Shown: positions 11,441-23,130 of the stretch, piece by piece
How the letters are laid out: each line of letters starts with the position of its first letter
How positions within the stretch are numbered: the stretch's first letter is position 1
Assembly: GCA_036346395.1 (NCBI GenBank)
Contig: CM070599.1
Coordinates: forward strand, 36,571,232-36,635,231
Source: Hsuehochloa calcarea
Lineage: Eukaryota; Streptophyta; Magnoliopsida; Poales; Poaceae
Reading direction: 5' to 3'
Length of the DNA stretch: 64,000 nucleotides
Translations under genes and position numbers: made by a program
The notes under the pieces: model-generated
The model's database searches: none
Seen by the model: only the letters and a program-made list of their open reading frames with translations
Told to the model about the DNA's origin: nothing

Positions 11441-12175
11441 CAACTAACACGGCCTTGTTGGGAAGTGCTCGCTCGCCTAAACGAGTAGTTATTATGTGTG
11501 TTCCGCCGTCTGATCTCAGAAAACTACATGATTCGCATCATCATTTTAGACAACTTTGAGACATTTGTGGACATGAAGACCGAAGTATCTCTAGAAACAC
11601 GTATATATGAAGTCACTAATTAATCACCAAACGAGCATACATAAAACAGTTCATGCTTGAAATGTTCAAAAGTAATACATGCGATCACTGCCAAGTATAT
11701 AAGAAACGAAGGGTACAGGAAAAACTAATAAGAGTAGAACATACATCTAAAAAAAACCTTCTCGATCGATCCTAACCCCAGGAATCAGTACCTAAATCTG
11801 TAAATTGACACGTGAAACGATAAGGTTTTGCAACAAACAGATGAAACACTTCGAAGAGTATAACGAATATCTAATGCAATCGTCATGGGAAGATCCGGAA
11901 TAAAGGAGATTGACTGGTCACCCTATCCAGCTGACCTAAAAATCGCAGCTTAGAACAGGGCTCCCTTGTGGTTTACAGAAGAAAAATCTGAGAAATAAAG
12001 GTATGGCCAAATGGTTCTCGAAATGCTGTTGTGACGTGAAACTGTGCGATGCCGCAAGTTGTCTTAAAAACTGCAATCTGCGTGCATCTCTGCCCTAATC
12101 ATACTTTGTCAGGGGAGTCGGTGTGCGATGTGCGAGAGAAAGAGATCATCGATGTGTTTGGATGTGCATGCATGT
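11441..12175. other. Downstream flank of the ERF gene
   Basis: AT-rich sequence without a recognised gene. The part nearest 12175 should hold the 3' UTR and poly(A) site of the minus-strand ERF transcript; no clear AATAAA was assigned. Confidence 0.4.
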
Positions 12176-13519
12176 TTAGTCCTTCCACATGAAGGTGGGA
12201 GTCTGAGTCGTCTGGGGAGGAGGATCTGAAGAAGAAGATGTTACGGGGACGTCATCGCATGGTGTATCCGACGTCCCTCCTGCTTCTGCTGCTGCCGTTG
12301 TTGGTGCGGTTTCCTGTACGTTGGAATGCTCCATGCCGGCCTCATCACCGGAGAAGCGAGAGTGGAGGAGGAGGCCGCGGGCGCTGTCCATGTCGTAGTC
12401 CCAGAAGGAGCTGTCGGGGCCCCACGCGCTGAACCATGCTTCGTCTGCAGGAGCCCACACGCTACCGGACGCCACCGGCTCGTGAAACATTTCAGCCGAG
12501 TATGGCGCAGCCGTGCCGCCAGAGTTGCCTTCTTGCTGAGACGTTGGAAGCGGAGGCTGTGGTTGTTTTTCCAACGACACTTCTACGTGCTGCTGCGGCG
12601 CTTGCTGCGTGCTTGCCTCGTCAGGAGTCTGCGGAGGCGACGACGATGACGACGAGCACGAGGCGGCGGCAGCGGTCGAGGCAGCTGCGGAGCTGGCGCT
12701 AGTGCGGCCGCTCCCTCCGGCGCGGCCCTTCCCGAGGAATCGGTCAGGGAAGTTGAGCCGCGCGTTCTCACCGCGGAGCTTGAAGGCCTCGCGGTCGTAT
12801 GCCATGGCGGCGTCCTCGGCGGTGTCGAAGGTGCCGAGCCACAGCCGCGTGCGGTTCCGGGGCAGACGGATCTCCGCCACCCACTTTCCCCAGTGCCGCT
12901 GCCGCACCCCGCGGTACAGCTTCTGCGGCGGTGGCGGCGCCCGCAGCAGCTGCTGGTACAGCGACGGTGGCAGGCCGGCCGGGCCACCGCGGGGGCTCAG
13001 GTTCAGCGCCTCGCTCCAGTACCGCAGCAGCATCTGCTGCTGCTGCGCGCTCTCCGGGACGAAGAACTGCGTCGGGTACGGAGGCGAGGCGCCGAATGAT
13101 ATCATCTGCTGATGCCGCAAAGGCGGCTGCTGCTGCTGTGGCAACGCCGGTTGGGACACGCTGGAGTGCTGCCACAGCGGGAGGAGTCGCGGGCTCCCAC
13201 TCACCGGCGTCGAGGGCTCGTACGCGAAGGGGAAGATATGGCGCGCCGAAGGAGGCGACGAGGAGGAGATGGCGTTTGAAACGGAAGAAGATCGAGGCGA
13301 AGCCGGAGCCGACGAAGACGTCGAGAGCGACGACGCGGACCGGAGGAGGCGGTCGGGGCTCCTTCCAATCTTCTTGAGCGGGCGCAGCAATGCCGCCGAC
13401 GCGTCTTCTAAAACTGGCCCCAGCTGCCGCCGCGGCTGTATGGGCGTCACCCCCTTCCCCTTCCATCTCCTGCCACGGTCGCCGCCGCCGCCGCCGCCGC
13501 TCGCACTCGACGCGTCCAT
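12176..13519 (-). CDS. AP2/ERF transcription factor, ERF group I (DREB A-6, RAP2.4/ERF053-like)
   Basis: A nuclear DNA-binding transcription factor of 447 aa in a single exon; the ATG is 13517-13519 and the stop TAA 12176-12178. One AP2 domain spans about residues 202-258: YRGVRQRHWGKWVAEIRLP, RTRLWLGTFDTAEDAAMAYD and LRGENARLNFP. The KWV valine (DREB position 14) with Leu instead of Glu at position 19 (EIRLP) is typical of group I/A-6, as in RAP2.4. The N-terminal third is Ser-rich with basic patches (RPLKKIGRSPDRLLRS) and short Gln runs near 128-138 and 159-162. The C-terminus is Ser, Thr and Pro rich with acidic, aromatic stretches (WFSAWGPDSSFWDYDMD), a plausible activation region. Group members act in drought, salt and light responses; that role is inferred from family. 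Frames on the other strand are GC-driven shadows. Confidence 0.93.
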   Translation of the reverse strand: MDASSASGGGGGGDRGRRWKGKGVTPIQPRRQLGPVLEDASAALLRPLKKIGRSPDRLLRSASSLSTSSSAPASPRSSSVSNAISSSSPPSARHIFPFAYEPSTPVSGSPRLLPLWQHSSVSQPALPQQQQPPLRHQQMISFGASPPYPTQFFVPESAQQQQMLLRYWSEALNLSPRGGPAGLPPSLYQQLLRAPPPPQKLYRGVRQRHWGKWVAEIRLPRNRTRLWLGTFDTAEDAAMAYDREAFKLRGENARLNFPDRFLGKGRAGGSGRTSASSAAASTAAAASCSSSSSSPPQTPDEASTQQAPQQHVEVSLEKQPQPPLPTSQQEGNSGGTAAPYSAEMFHEPVASGSVWAPADEAWFSAWGPDSSFWDYDMDSARGLLLHSRFSGDEAGMEHSNVQETAPTTAAAEAGGTSDTPCDDVPVTSSSSDPPPQTTQTPTFMWKD

Positions 13520-13606
13520 GCGGAGACGAATGCAACAGCGCGCCGTTGGTACCTATATGCAACTGAAAGCTGAGAGTTCAACGTACCCGGCCGCCCGCCC
13601 GCTGCG

Positions 13607-13613
13607 CTATATA
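13607..13613 (-). promoter_or_regulatory. TATA box of the ERF gene
   Basis: TATATAG on the minus strand, about 90 bp before the ATG, in otherwise GC-rich DNA. Position and sequence suit a plant TATA box with a leader of roughly 50-60 nt. Confidence 0.65.
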
Positions 13614-14824
13614 TCAGCCAAACGTTGTAAACAAACTGATCCAGACACCAACTTGCAGCACGGACGGACGAACAAACTTCAGGCCGGTGAGACTCGGAAA
13701 TGATCGCTTTTGCGTCGCGGGCGACCGACCGGTGCGGGGGAGCGATCGGGCGTGCGCGTGGTGGGGTTTGGTTCTGATTCGGGGACGAATGCGATTAAAA
13801 TATTGTGCTTATAAAGGTGGGAAAAGACAAGCGCATTTCTGATCTCCTCTGCCTTGCGGTGTTTTTCAGTGAAAAAAGAAGAAGCTGGAAACAAACGGTG
13901 CGCGCGGCAGGGAAAAGATCTTGGTCGGTGAAGGGGCCCCACGCGCATTGACTCGTCAAGGTCGCCTCCGCAACCGACACGTCATAGCCACACGAATCTC
14001 GACGCTACCGCAGGGAAAGAATGGCTATACTATGCTTAGATTGACCCTCCCGTTGCTTTCCTTGTACTCCAACCTCTCGCGCGACCACCTTGATGTTGTT
14101 ATTATTCTCGAAAGGCAGTGACTCGTTTTTAAAATCGGAGCTTCCAAGTTTCCCACCAATCCGATTAGCGGCGTTGCTAATAAAGAAGATGCATAATTAT
14201 GCAGTAGGTGAGGCGGCCTACGGAAGCGATTAGTTTTCTTAATGACATGCCAATCCGGTTTGCGGATTTGTCCTTGCATGCTTCGCGCTTGGCATATGTA
14301 CGATCGAGCTGCCAAAAGTGGGAATGAATTAACTACACCATATCGCCGTGTTAGAACTGTATTATAGCTCATCTCCCCCGAATTTTTAAGGCAAGTGATA
14401 AGCTTTGCCGCATAAATTAACAGGCATAACCTAAAGCTAGCTCTGATTGTTGTTAGGACTACTATTGGCCCTTCTTCGTTAGCCCCCCCTCACCACGTGA
14501 TATGTCCGGGCAATCGACATGAATTGCTCAAGCCCCGCCCCCTTCAGACTAATTAAGCACGCTTGTTGCTTCTCGTGATCACCTTGTTTCATGTGCTACA
14601 GTGCGTCATGGAGGCTGCTTAGATCATTCGATTTGTGCCCGCCGCATATATATACGTGATTTACGTATTTATATGTTGTTCGATGTTACTTGCAATTGCA
14701 AAGTATCAAAGGAAGTACGTATGCATGTACGTATGAGATGAAATCAGACGAATTAAGATTGTCTACGATTCTGCCCTTGCCATTGTAAGGCGATCGAGGT
14801 GAGCTCGATGGAACAGGATGCGTA
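13614..14824. other. Upstream region of the ERF gene
   Basis: No gene was recognised. This stretch should contain the ERF promoter. It ends at the possible target duplication (CGCTC, 14825-14829) of the solo LTR. Confidence 0.4.
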
Positions 14825-14829
14825 CGCTC

Positions 14830-17800
14830 TATCGGACAGGGATTTTGCAAAATTCAAATCCTCTGCGATAACATTGTGTTATTCGAATATATTATAAATA
14901 TCAGTGTGATATAGACCATATCGGATCGAGTTTTACAAAAAGGACGAACATGCTAAATTGATTACATTACATAACAGCAACGTAAACTACAGCGGAAGCA
15001 AAAGGGGTAGAGCTCAACTCTCCATAGGCCAACGACTGGGGTAGCATGTGTATGACGGATATTAACCAAGAGTTTGGATAATATCAGTTGTACGCAAGTA
15101 CCGAACGAATACACTAGGCTGAGGCGAGACCTAGACTATAGAACTATACTACTCTTCATCGTTTCCTTACCCGTCGACTTCTGAGTCCTCGTAATACGCA
15201 TAATCTCCTTGGTCCATATTATCTGAAGGGTTTGGAGGAGAGCGAGAATGAGCACAATTTCCGTGCTCGCGAGCCCACACACAAGATGCAATAATATACA
15301 TGCATGGCTTAACAAGGGTGGATCGGTTTCTTTTATTTGCTAAAGCAACATTTTCAATTATCATAATTACAAATTCCTATCACTTGGCATTTTAACCAAA
15401 TTACATTTTATTAAAGAGAGTGATTGTGCAATGTTACATAATAGCAGAAGTCTCCTCCATCGGAACCTCTACCTTATGCTTCTTTTGATTGGAGCTACCT
15501 CCAATCATTATCACCACTGAGCTCGACGGCTCGGGAAAAATCCAATCTCAGAGCTATAGGTGAGTCCGACCTGATTTTCATACCACCCACAAAGGTTTTT
15601 GAAATAGAACTGACTCTAGTAAGTTCTCGTATCCGCTTTTGACCGTAGGCACAACTGTTTAAACAGTTTAGACTCTGCAGAGGTTGTACATTGTACCCAC
15701 AAGAGATAATCATACTCGTTGCCCCACATAATTCCTTAGTAATGCAGTTGAGCGACCATCACAGTGACCGTTCAAAATATTTCGTCCCATCCGTCATCTC
15801 ACCCATATGGGTCACGCCCATAAGTTGTGCGGGATGTTCACCTCAGCAACTAACGTAGCTGGATTACCCACAACGTCTAGCGCAACTGGCAACTCCACCT
15901 TGCATTAGTGTCCCATTCAAGCCGGACCGTGTCCAGTTCTTGCACGATCCCGCTACCCCTGCAGCGAGATAACATTTAGGATTAAATAAATTTACTAAGC
16001 CAAGTTGCACTTTGCAGACTTGTTGTTATACTTGTTTTACACGGGAGGTCATGAAAAGATTAGGTCCAAGATCCATCCAGGAGGTTCATACCACCTACCA
16101 ACCACTCTTGTGCACGACGGCACCCACCACCCTTTCCATTCGCCCAGATGTGGTAATAGCAAGCTATTAGGGTTTTGAGGAGTAAAACTAAATTATCTCA
16201 ACACGCCAGTCATTTAGCCACAATGACTGTCCAAAACCACTTTCATGTTAAAAAGATGATGATTAGGGTATTTTAATACCCCGGTACTTAAGCATGACTA
16301 GCATGTCGGTTAAGTACAACATATACTAGTATTTACCAAATAGCTACTAGGATGACATAGAATAATAGATTCAATTATCAAATGATGGCTTAATAACTAA
16401 TTAATCATCAAATGGGTATTTAACTACCTTAACCTTTAACATATAATTGATTAAGGAATTAAAGCATGTAATTTTGGTAATTTAAATAAATATAATTCAC
16501 ATAAAATTTACGCTTACAATAATAAAAGTGTCGACTCGCCTTGGTTATTGGCAAGAGAGTCTTAATAGTCTTTGGCTTGATCAATTTGGAGATCTCCGCT
16601 TCTTCGAACTCTATTAGGACGAATGTACCGAAAAAGGCACAAACAAGCAAGGAGAGCAAATAAATACTAAAGATATAATAAATGAACTCCAAATTGAACA
16701 AAACTAGTGTCATTAGCACGATCTTGAATTTAGACAAATTTCATAATTTTTGGAGTTATAACGGATGAGAACAGAGCTTCCGAAGTTTGAATTGAAATTA
16801 AATCAAAAAATAAAAAGAGAGAGAGAGAAACATTAACCAACTGACATGTGGGGCCCATGAAAAGTGTCGGGTTCACATGAAAAGTGTGTGGTCCGGAGGT
16901 CAACACACACTGTGCATGGTCCACGGGTCTACCGGTCCATGTAACAGTACGCAGTGGAGCCCACTTGTCGGTCACAGAGCCCAAAACAACCGATCATTAC
17001 TATTTACAGCCCGCGTGTCAATGAAACAAACTGGCGGTTTAAGACACCATTAAACCACTAATTACTGCTTAGGGGTTTTAAGACCGTCATTAGTGGTTAA
17101 TGATGTATGAATAGTGCCTACTCAACGCGCCAGCACAGGGGATCTCACGGGCGCTGGCAGCCACAGCTCGCCGCCGACTAGGGAGGGAGCGGCGTAGGTG
17201 GGGAGCTGCCAAAATGGAAAGCCTGCACTGCGGTGAAGGCGATGGTGGTGGTGCGGTGACCGGGGGATGGCCGAAGTGGCGGCGGAGGCTCGGTTGTGGT
17301 GGACACTGAGCTCCAGCAGTGCCCTGAGCCGGGGAAGGAGAGCATAGGGAAGAGCTCGGGGAGGCGGACCTACTGGGTCAACAATAGGAACCGGAGGTGG
17401 CCGAAGAAGGGAGATCAACAACGGGGGAAGCGGGTGTGCGGAGGCGGTGAAGAAGGTCGATTCCGATGGCGATAGTGGACCAAAACCGAAGAGGCTTGGG
17501 GGGAATGTTCCTCAGTGTATGGGGCGACGGTGATGGACTGATGCATGGTGGCGTCGCCGAGCAAATAGACACAATGGAGTGGGCGCACCAAGAATGGAAA
17601 GCGGTGGTCTTCTTTGGAGAACATACTAGGGGAGGGAAGGGGTGAGGAGGGAGGTGCAAGAGGAGGCTCTAGGGCTCCTTTATAGCCGGTCAAGTGGCGG
17701 AGAGTCGTTGGGGGAGGAGCTTGGTCCCGAGGTGGCGTGGCGGGCTGGCAAGCCTCGGGCGGGGAGACGACCCAAGCGACCTGGCAAAGCGATGGGCGAG

Positions 17801-18640
17801 GCAGTGAGTCTGTGAGGAGATGACGAGGCGGCGACTTGGGGCCATCGATCTGTGGCGGTGAGTGGTGAGAGCGGACATGTGCGCAAGCGCAGCGCGGAGC
17901 GCACGGTTCGAACCGGGCACGGGCGGGTGAGCGACGCAGCAAGGACAGCTCCGGGCGTCATGGCGGTGCGGTGGTGGATGAGACGAGGTGAGGAGGAGGG
18001 TGTTGAGGTCGCAAGTGGCAGGGGAGGAGGTGCAATGCGGCGGCGACGGGATTCGACAGGGCTGCTGACGGAAGCAGCGCAGGCAGGGGCGGGCGTGGCA
18101 TCGACTTCGGTGCCCTGGGCAAGTGGCGGAAGTGACACGGTAGGGCGGGGAGCACGAGCGTGCGCAGGCGGCAGAGGGGCGCTGAGGTCTGCCAGGGGAG
18201 AAGAAGCAGGGGGAGGAAGGCAGGCCGAGAGGAGCTGGGCTGGGGGAAGGCTGGGCCGGGTGGGCCAGAAGGAGAAGGGGCCGGCCCAAAAAAGGTGTGG
18301 GCTGAGCCCAAGGAAAGGAGGGAAAAATTGAGAAAATAGCCCAAAACCGAAAGAGGAGAATTCAAACTTAAATTTGAATTCGAGAATTTGCAAAAGGATT
18401 TAAAATACAAACTCGAGCTTAGCTAGAAGCTAGAGGAATTTGAAAATATACGCTAATTTGAATATACGAATGACAATCAAAAATTAAATAGTAAATACTA
18501 TCTACCGTTCGAAAATAGAAAAACTCCAGTTTAGCTAGAAGCTAGAGGAATTTGAAAATATATGATAATTTGAATATACAAATGAAAATCGAAAATCAAA
18601 TAGTAAATACTATTTACCGTTCGAAAACATAAATATTACG
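14830..18640 (-). mobile_element. Solo LTR, long (3.8 kb) gypsy-type, copy 1
   Basis: It aligns with the better-defined LTR at 19737-23125 in blocks along its length: AGCGGAAGCAAAAGGG near 14991 and TAGCGGAAGCAAAAGGG near 19967; CGCCCAGATG near 16142 and 20988; the GC-rich end. The ends read TATCGGAC and ATATTACG, one base away at each side from TG...CA. Flanks CGCTC (14825-14829) and CGCTA (18641-18645) match at four of five bases, a decayed target duplication. There are no gag-pol frames inside and no second LTR, so it is a solo LTR left by LTR-LTR recombination. The minus orientation is chosen because the reverse strand starts like TGTAATAT. The long GC-rich frames at 17.1-18.4 kb are not genes. 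Superfamily is inferred from LTR length. Confidence 0.7.
18411..18634. repeat. 112-bp tandem duplication in solo LTR copy 1
   Basis: Two adjacent copies, 18411-18522 and 18523-18634, share TAGCTAGAAGCTAGAGGAA, then AATAGTAAATACTAT and ACCGTTCGAAAA, with a few substitutions. Copy 2 of the LTR lacks this duplication, which partly explains the length difference. Confidence 0.85.
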
Positions 18641-18645
18641 CGCTA

Positions 18646-19731
18646 CTATCTGCTAGCAATACTAGTTAGCCATACACATGCATGATAAGTCGCCATCTTA
18701 CGGTAGTACCAAACTGCAGCGAACTTTAATTTGCCGGTGTAGATCGATATCTTGCTCTTGAGGAAGGCATCCTATCCTCCCTACCTCTAGTTCACGTACG
18801 GATCGATCTGCTCTGCTTGCCCGATCATGCCCTCGGGCCTCAGGAGGACAACAGCTCAGTGCCACAGGCTCGATCTACGAAGGCATTGGTCCAGTCCCAA
18901 CTCCAGATTCTTCCCAAAGATATGACAAAAAGAAAGATGACGATGTGGCCGTTTGTTCGTTCGCCCTCTCTTTTTTGGGCGCATTTGGGGGCACGCGTGC
19001 GTGAGTACGTCCTTCCCGGATACCTAACTCGCAGGGCATCGATGCTTTCGGCGAGAATGGCACAGACACAACAAAAACGATCCTACTCTGTCACTTCCCC
19101 CTCCGCAGAAAGAAAAAAAAAATCCACGACTACTCCACGTACTACACACACAAAAAAATCTTCAATGGGGCATCGATCCAACCGGCCGGTCGGCCGGCCG
19201 GCGGCCACCATGCTCGTGACGGTGGACAGCCGCCCACCCGCACCCACTCCCGAGCACTATGTGTGGCCGGCCGAAGCAGCCGTGCGTGCAGGCTCTCTCA
19301 CACCGACGTGTGGGATCGCTCTGAGGCGGGACCCTGTCGTCAGTCAGGTGGTCGCTCTCACAGTGCGGTGCAGTTCCGTGCAGGCCTGGGCATGCCAGCC
19401 GCTGACCTTCGTGTTACTAGCTGCGCAAGCAATTGCGCGCGCTAAGACTTTTTCTGCCGACGTCAAGCTGCATGCCACAATTTAAAGGCACGAGACCAAG
19501 TGCCCGTCGAAATGTGGCGCCACTCGCGCGCCCACGATCTTGTTTCCGTCCGACGTGGCGTGCTGCCGTAGGCTGCCTTTGGGATATTTATCGAGCCCGA
19601 CAAAGAGGACTTTGACTTAAAAAATACTTGGTACAAGCCGTATATAGTCATATGAGGTAGGTACCGGTCACCACTTACCTCCACCGTAGATCAGACTGCA
19701 GGTCTATCGCGTGGAATCTTTCACTTGCAAG
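18646..19731. other. Unique stretch between two solo LTRs, no gene assigned
   Basis: A 222-codon plus-strand frame (18817-19485) covers much of it but has no recognisable domain, a mixed composition and overlapping frames in other phases. I do not accept it as a gene without transcript evidence. The region around 19140-19330 is GC-rich with GGCCGG clusters. Confidence 0.35.
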
Positions 19732-21288
19732 ATACGTGTCGGATCTGAATTTTATAATCCAGAATTCTCTGTGAAAGCATCATGCTACTTTCTGTATCAG
19801 TAGGTAGCGTTCACAGGATACATTGTTGAATCATCTCATACATAGCGCAGAATAAACCATACATGATATTACAAACATTAAAGTTCAAATAAACCACATC
19901 AGGTCGAGTTTACAAAAGGAGGCCGTACAGGCTAAATGAGTTCAATACATCAAATGCAAAAACGGTAGCGGAAGCAAAAGGGTGGAGCACGTCTCTCCAC
20001 AGGCAAGTGACCGGGGTAGCTTGTGTACGACCGATATTCACTAAGGACTTATGGAATATTGGTTGTACGCAAACACCGGCAGAGCCAGCTAGACTGAGGT
20101 GAGAACTAGACTAGGAAACTAATCTACTCTTCGTCATTGTCTTGTCCATCCACACCTTGATCCTCGTAGTAGGCGTAGTCTCTATGATCCGCGGGTTCTG
20201 AGGGTTTAGGGAAAGAGCGAGGATGAGCACAACTTTCGTGCTCGCGAGCCAACACAACAGGTGTAATAATATATATGCAAGGTTTAACAAGGATGGCTCG
20301 GGTTCTTTTATCTGCTCAAAGTAATATTTTTAATTACAGTAGGTAGAAAGTTCTATCACTTAGTATTTTAACTAAATCACATTTTATTAAAGAGAATATT
20401 TGTGTAATAATAATAACAGCATAGGTTGCCTCCACCTTATGCTTATTTTTTTTATGATGGTTGCATCCACCTAATAACAACACTTGGTAAGACTACCCAT
20501 GAAAGATTCAAAACAAGGGCTAGGTGAGCTCAACACATTATTCATCCCACCCACAAAGTTTTATAAATTGAACTAACTCTTGTAAGTTCTCATACCTGCC
20601 CTTGACCGCGGGCACGGTTGTTCGAACAGTTTATTACTCTACAGAGACTGTACACTTTAACCGTAAGAGATAATCGTCTTGATATATATACACACATTTC
20701 CTTGAACGTGTGAATCAAGAGAGATTACCACAAGGCCTTTACAAGGCTCACGGCGAAGCGGGTCATTCAATGGTGCAACTCGTGCAGATAGATACCAATT
20801 ATATAGCCAGGTCGTTACCATTATTAGACTTTGTGGGTGTACTGTTTTACATTGAGAGATCATCACATGATTAAGTCTTTAAAGTTATCTAGGCGGTTCA
20901 TTCCACGTACCAACCACAAACCAACATATCTTATGCTACATTAGTACCCATCAATATATCCCCCAACATACCATCCGCCCAGATGGGACGTTAGCAAGTT
21001 TTTAGGGTTTTGAGAAGGATAAACCAAATTATTTCAACCAATTTCAGTCATTTCCTCCAATGACTGCCCAAAACAAATTTTCATGTTTAAAGGATGATGA
21101 TTTGGGTATTTAGTGCCCCGGTACTTAGGCAAGACTAGCATGATGTTTAAGTACAACTATAACTAGTAGGTTACCACATAATTACAAGGGTGACAAGGAT
21201 TAGAAAAATTCAATTATCAAGAAAATGGCATAATAATTGTTTAATCATCAAGTTAGCATTTAACTACCTTAGGATCATTTGACATACA

Positions 21289-21386
21289 TTTGCATAAGAA
21301 ATTAAAGCATGCAATTTGATATTTTAAAAGAATATAATTTGCATAAGAAATTAAAGCATGCAATTTGATATTTTAAAAGAATATAA
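21289..21386. repeat. 49-bp tandem duplication in solo LTR copy 2
   Basis: Two near-identical units starting TTTGCATAAGAAATTAAAG at 21289 and 21338, followed by a partial third. Copy 1 has a single equivalent near 16455, so the duplication arose after the two copies diverged. Confidence 0.85.
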
Positions 21387-22964
21387 TTTGCATAAAATGT
21401 AGGTTCAACAAGAAAGCTAGAGGATCTTGGTATTCTTGAGCTTGATCAAAATAGGGGTCTCCGGCTTCTTCGAACTCTACTCGGACGAACGTACCAGAAA
21501 AGAAAAGACAAGCAAACAAAGTAAATAAATACCAAACAGATAATAAATGGACTCCAAAAATTAACCAAACCAGTACCAAAATGTAAAGCTTGAATTTACA
21601 ATTTTTTGGGCACAAATTTTATAATTTTTGGTGTTATAACGAAGGAGATATGAATTTTTGAAGCTTTTTCAAATGAATTTTCAATTGAAAAGAAAATCAG
21701 AAAAAGAAAAGGAGAGAGAAAATCCTGACGCGGACACGTGGGTCCCAGTGCACAGTAGCACGGGTGCACAGAACAGTGCGTGGACCGAGTCCACGTGTGG
21801 GCTGCGGGTCCACGGGAACAGTGTCACGCGGGGCCCACTTGTCAGCCACAGAGAGGGAAAATTGGTTTAATTAACAGCCATCACTATTCATTGAGCCCAC
21901 ACAGCAGCGACACAAGCGCTAATTAAAGCATCATTAGCACCCAGCTAACCACCGATTAGCCTTAATATGCTACAATAATTACTGGCCTTAAGTGATGCAG
22001 TGTTGTCTTCTCTCGACAACACAGAGCCGAGGGGGGAGGCCGGGGCGGTGTGGCGTGTCGCCGGTGGAGGGAGGAGCAGCGGTGCCGGGGAAGGGCAAAA
22101 ATGGGTCGCCCTCGCCGCGGCAGAGCCGGTGACAGCGGTGGCGGAGCCGGAGAATCGCCGGAGCGGTGGCGCGACAACCGGAGGCGGCGGCGGCGGCAGT
22201 TCGGCCAAGAACGAGCAGGGGGTTTCGGCGATCCTTGGCAAAAGAGTGTGGGAGCACTGGCTAGGGGAAGGCCAAGGGAGCTCACCAAGCCAAGAATGGC
22301 GTCCGGAGGTGGACGGGCGATGGAGATCCGCGGCGGGAAAGGGTTCGACCGGAGGCGAAGAAGAAAGCCGATTTCGGGCGCTTCGGTGGACCAAAACCGA
22401 ATTAACTCGGGGGATGAGTTCCTTGGCTTCGGGGGCACGAGGTGACGGGAGTGGCGCAGCGAGAGCCTCGCTGGAGCGGCGAAACAGCGGCGGCGCGACA
22501 CGGCCGAAACTGGGGCTCATGTTTTCTTTGGTTTTTCTCTGGAGGAACTTACCGAGGGGGAAGATCAAGGTGAGAAGGGGAGGTCGAGGGGACGCCCAGG
22601 ACTGCTTTATAGCTGGTGGGGGTGAAGACGGCCGTCGGAGCTCGATGGCGGCGCAAGGGCCGACGCGACGCCATGGCAACAGAGAAGAGGGGATGGGACA
22701 GCGGGGCGATGCAGCGTTGACACGGGCGCGTGCAGACGCGAACGAGCAGCGTCTTTGGCGTGCGAGAGCAGCGCGGCATGAACGCCGAGCTGACGCGAGC
22801 GCTGAGGAAGCCGGACCGGGACAACGCTCTGGCGCGCGAGCACAGGGAGCAAGGAGCGAGGAACCAGGGCGGCGCGGGGAACTGGAGCCAGGCACGGGGA
22901 AGGGGGAGCCGGGCGCACGCTGCACTACCGACGCCGGAGGGGGGGGGGACACGGGAAACAGGGG

Positions 22965-22965
<1 letters not shown>

Positions 22966-22991
<26 letters not shown>
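22966..22991. repeat. (GA)n microsatellite
   Basis: About 13 GA units near the end of solo LTR copy 2, with a G-run just before it (about 22939-22948). Confidence 0.9.
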
Positions 22992-22995
<4 letters not shown>

Positions 22996-23130
22996 AGATT
23001 TGGAAGATTTGCCAAATTGAAACTTGAAGCAAACTTAAAGTTTGAAGTTGGAAGTTTGGAGAACTTTTGAATTCAAAATTGCAATTTGTTAATTACTGTT
23101 CCTTGGCTGAAAACCGAATGTTACAATACG

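Larger units (their letters stand above)
19737..23125 (-). mobile_element. Solo LTR, long (3.4 kb) gypsy-type, copy 2
   Basis: The plus strand begins TGTCGGATCTG and ends GAATGTTACA. It is bounded by a perfect 5-bp duplication ATACG (19732-19736 and 23126-23130). On the minus strand it therefore reads TGTAACATTC...CCGACA. It contains no gag or pol. The AT-rich half (19.7-21.9 kb) and the GC-rich half (21.95-23.0 kb) match copy 1. The two 356-codon frames facing each other at 22-23 kb are GC-driven and overlap on opposite strands; they are not genes. A solo LTR of this size points to a Ty3/gypsy parent, but no internal domain is present to prove it. Confidence 0.85.

Noticed and set aside
12238..13703. 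Plus-strand frames up to 192 codons and alternative minus frames
   Set aside because: They are opposite or out of frame to the ERF gene, whose AP2 domain fixes the true frame.
17122..18410. Overlapping minus- and plus-strand frames of up to 237 codons
   Set aside because: They lie in the GC-rich half of solo LTR copy 1, with Pro/Ser/Ala-rich shadow composition and no domain.
18817..19485. 222-codon plus-strand frame as a gene
   Set aside because: No recognised domain, no clear codon bias or promoter, and competing frames. Left as unassigned sequence between solo LTRs.
21945..23070. Two 356-codon frames on opposite strands
   Set aside because: They overlap each other in GC-rich DNA lying inside a solo LTR with defined ends and target duplication; low complexity and no domain.
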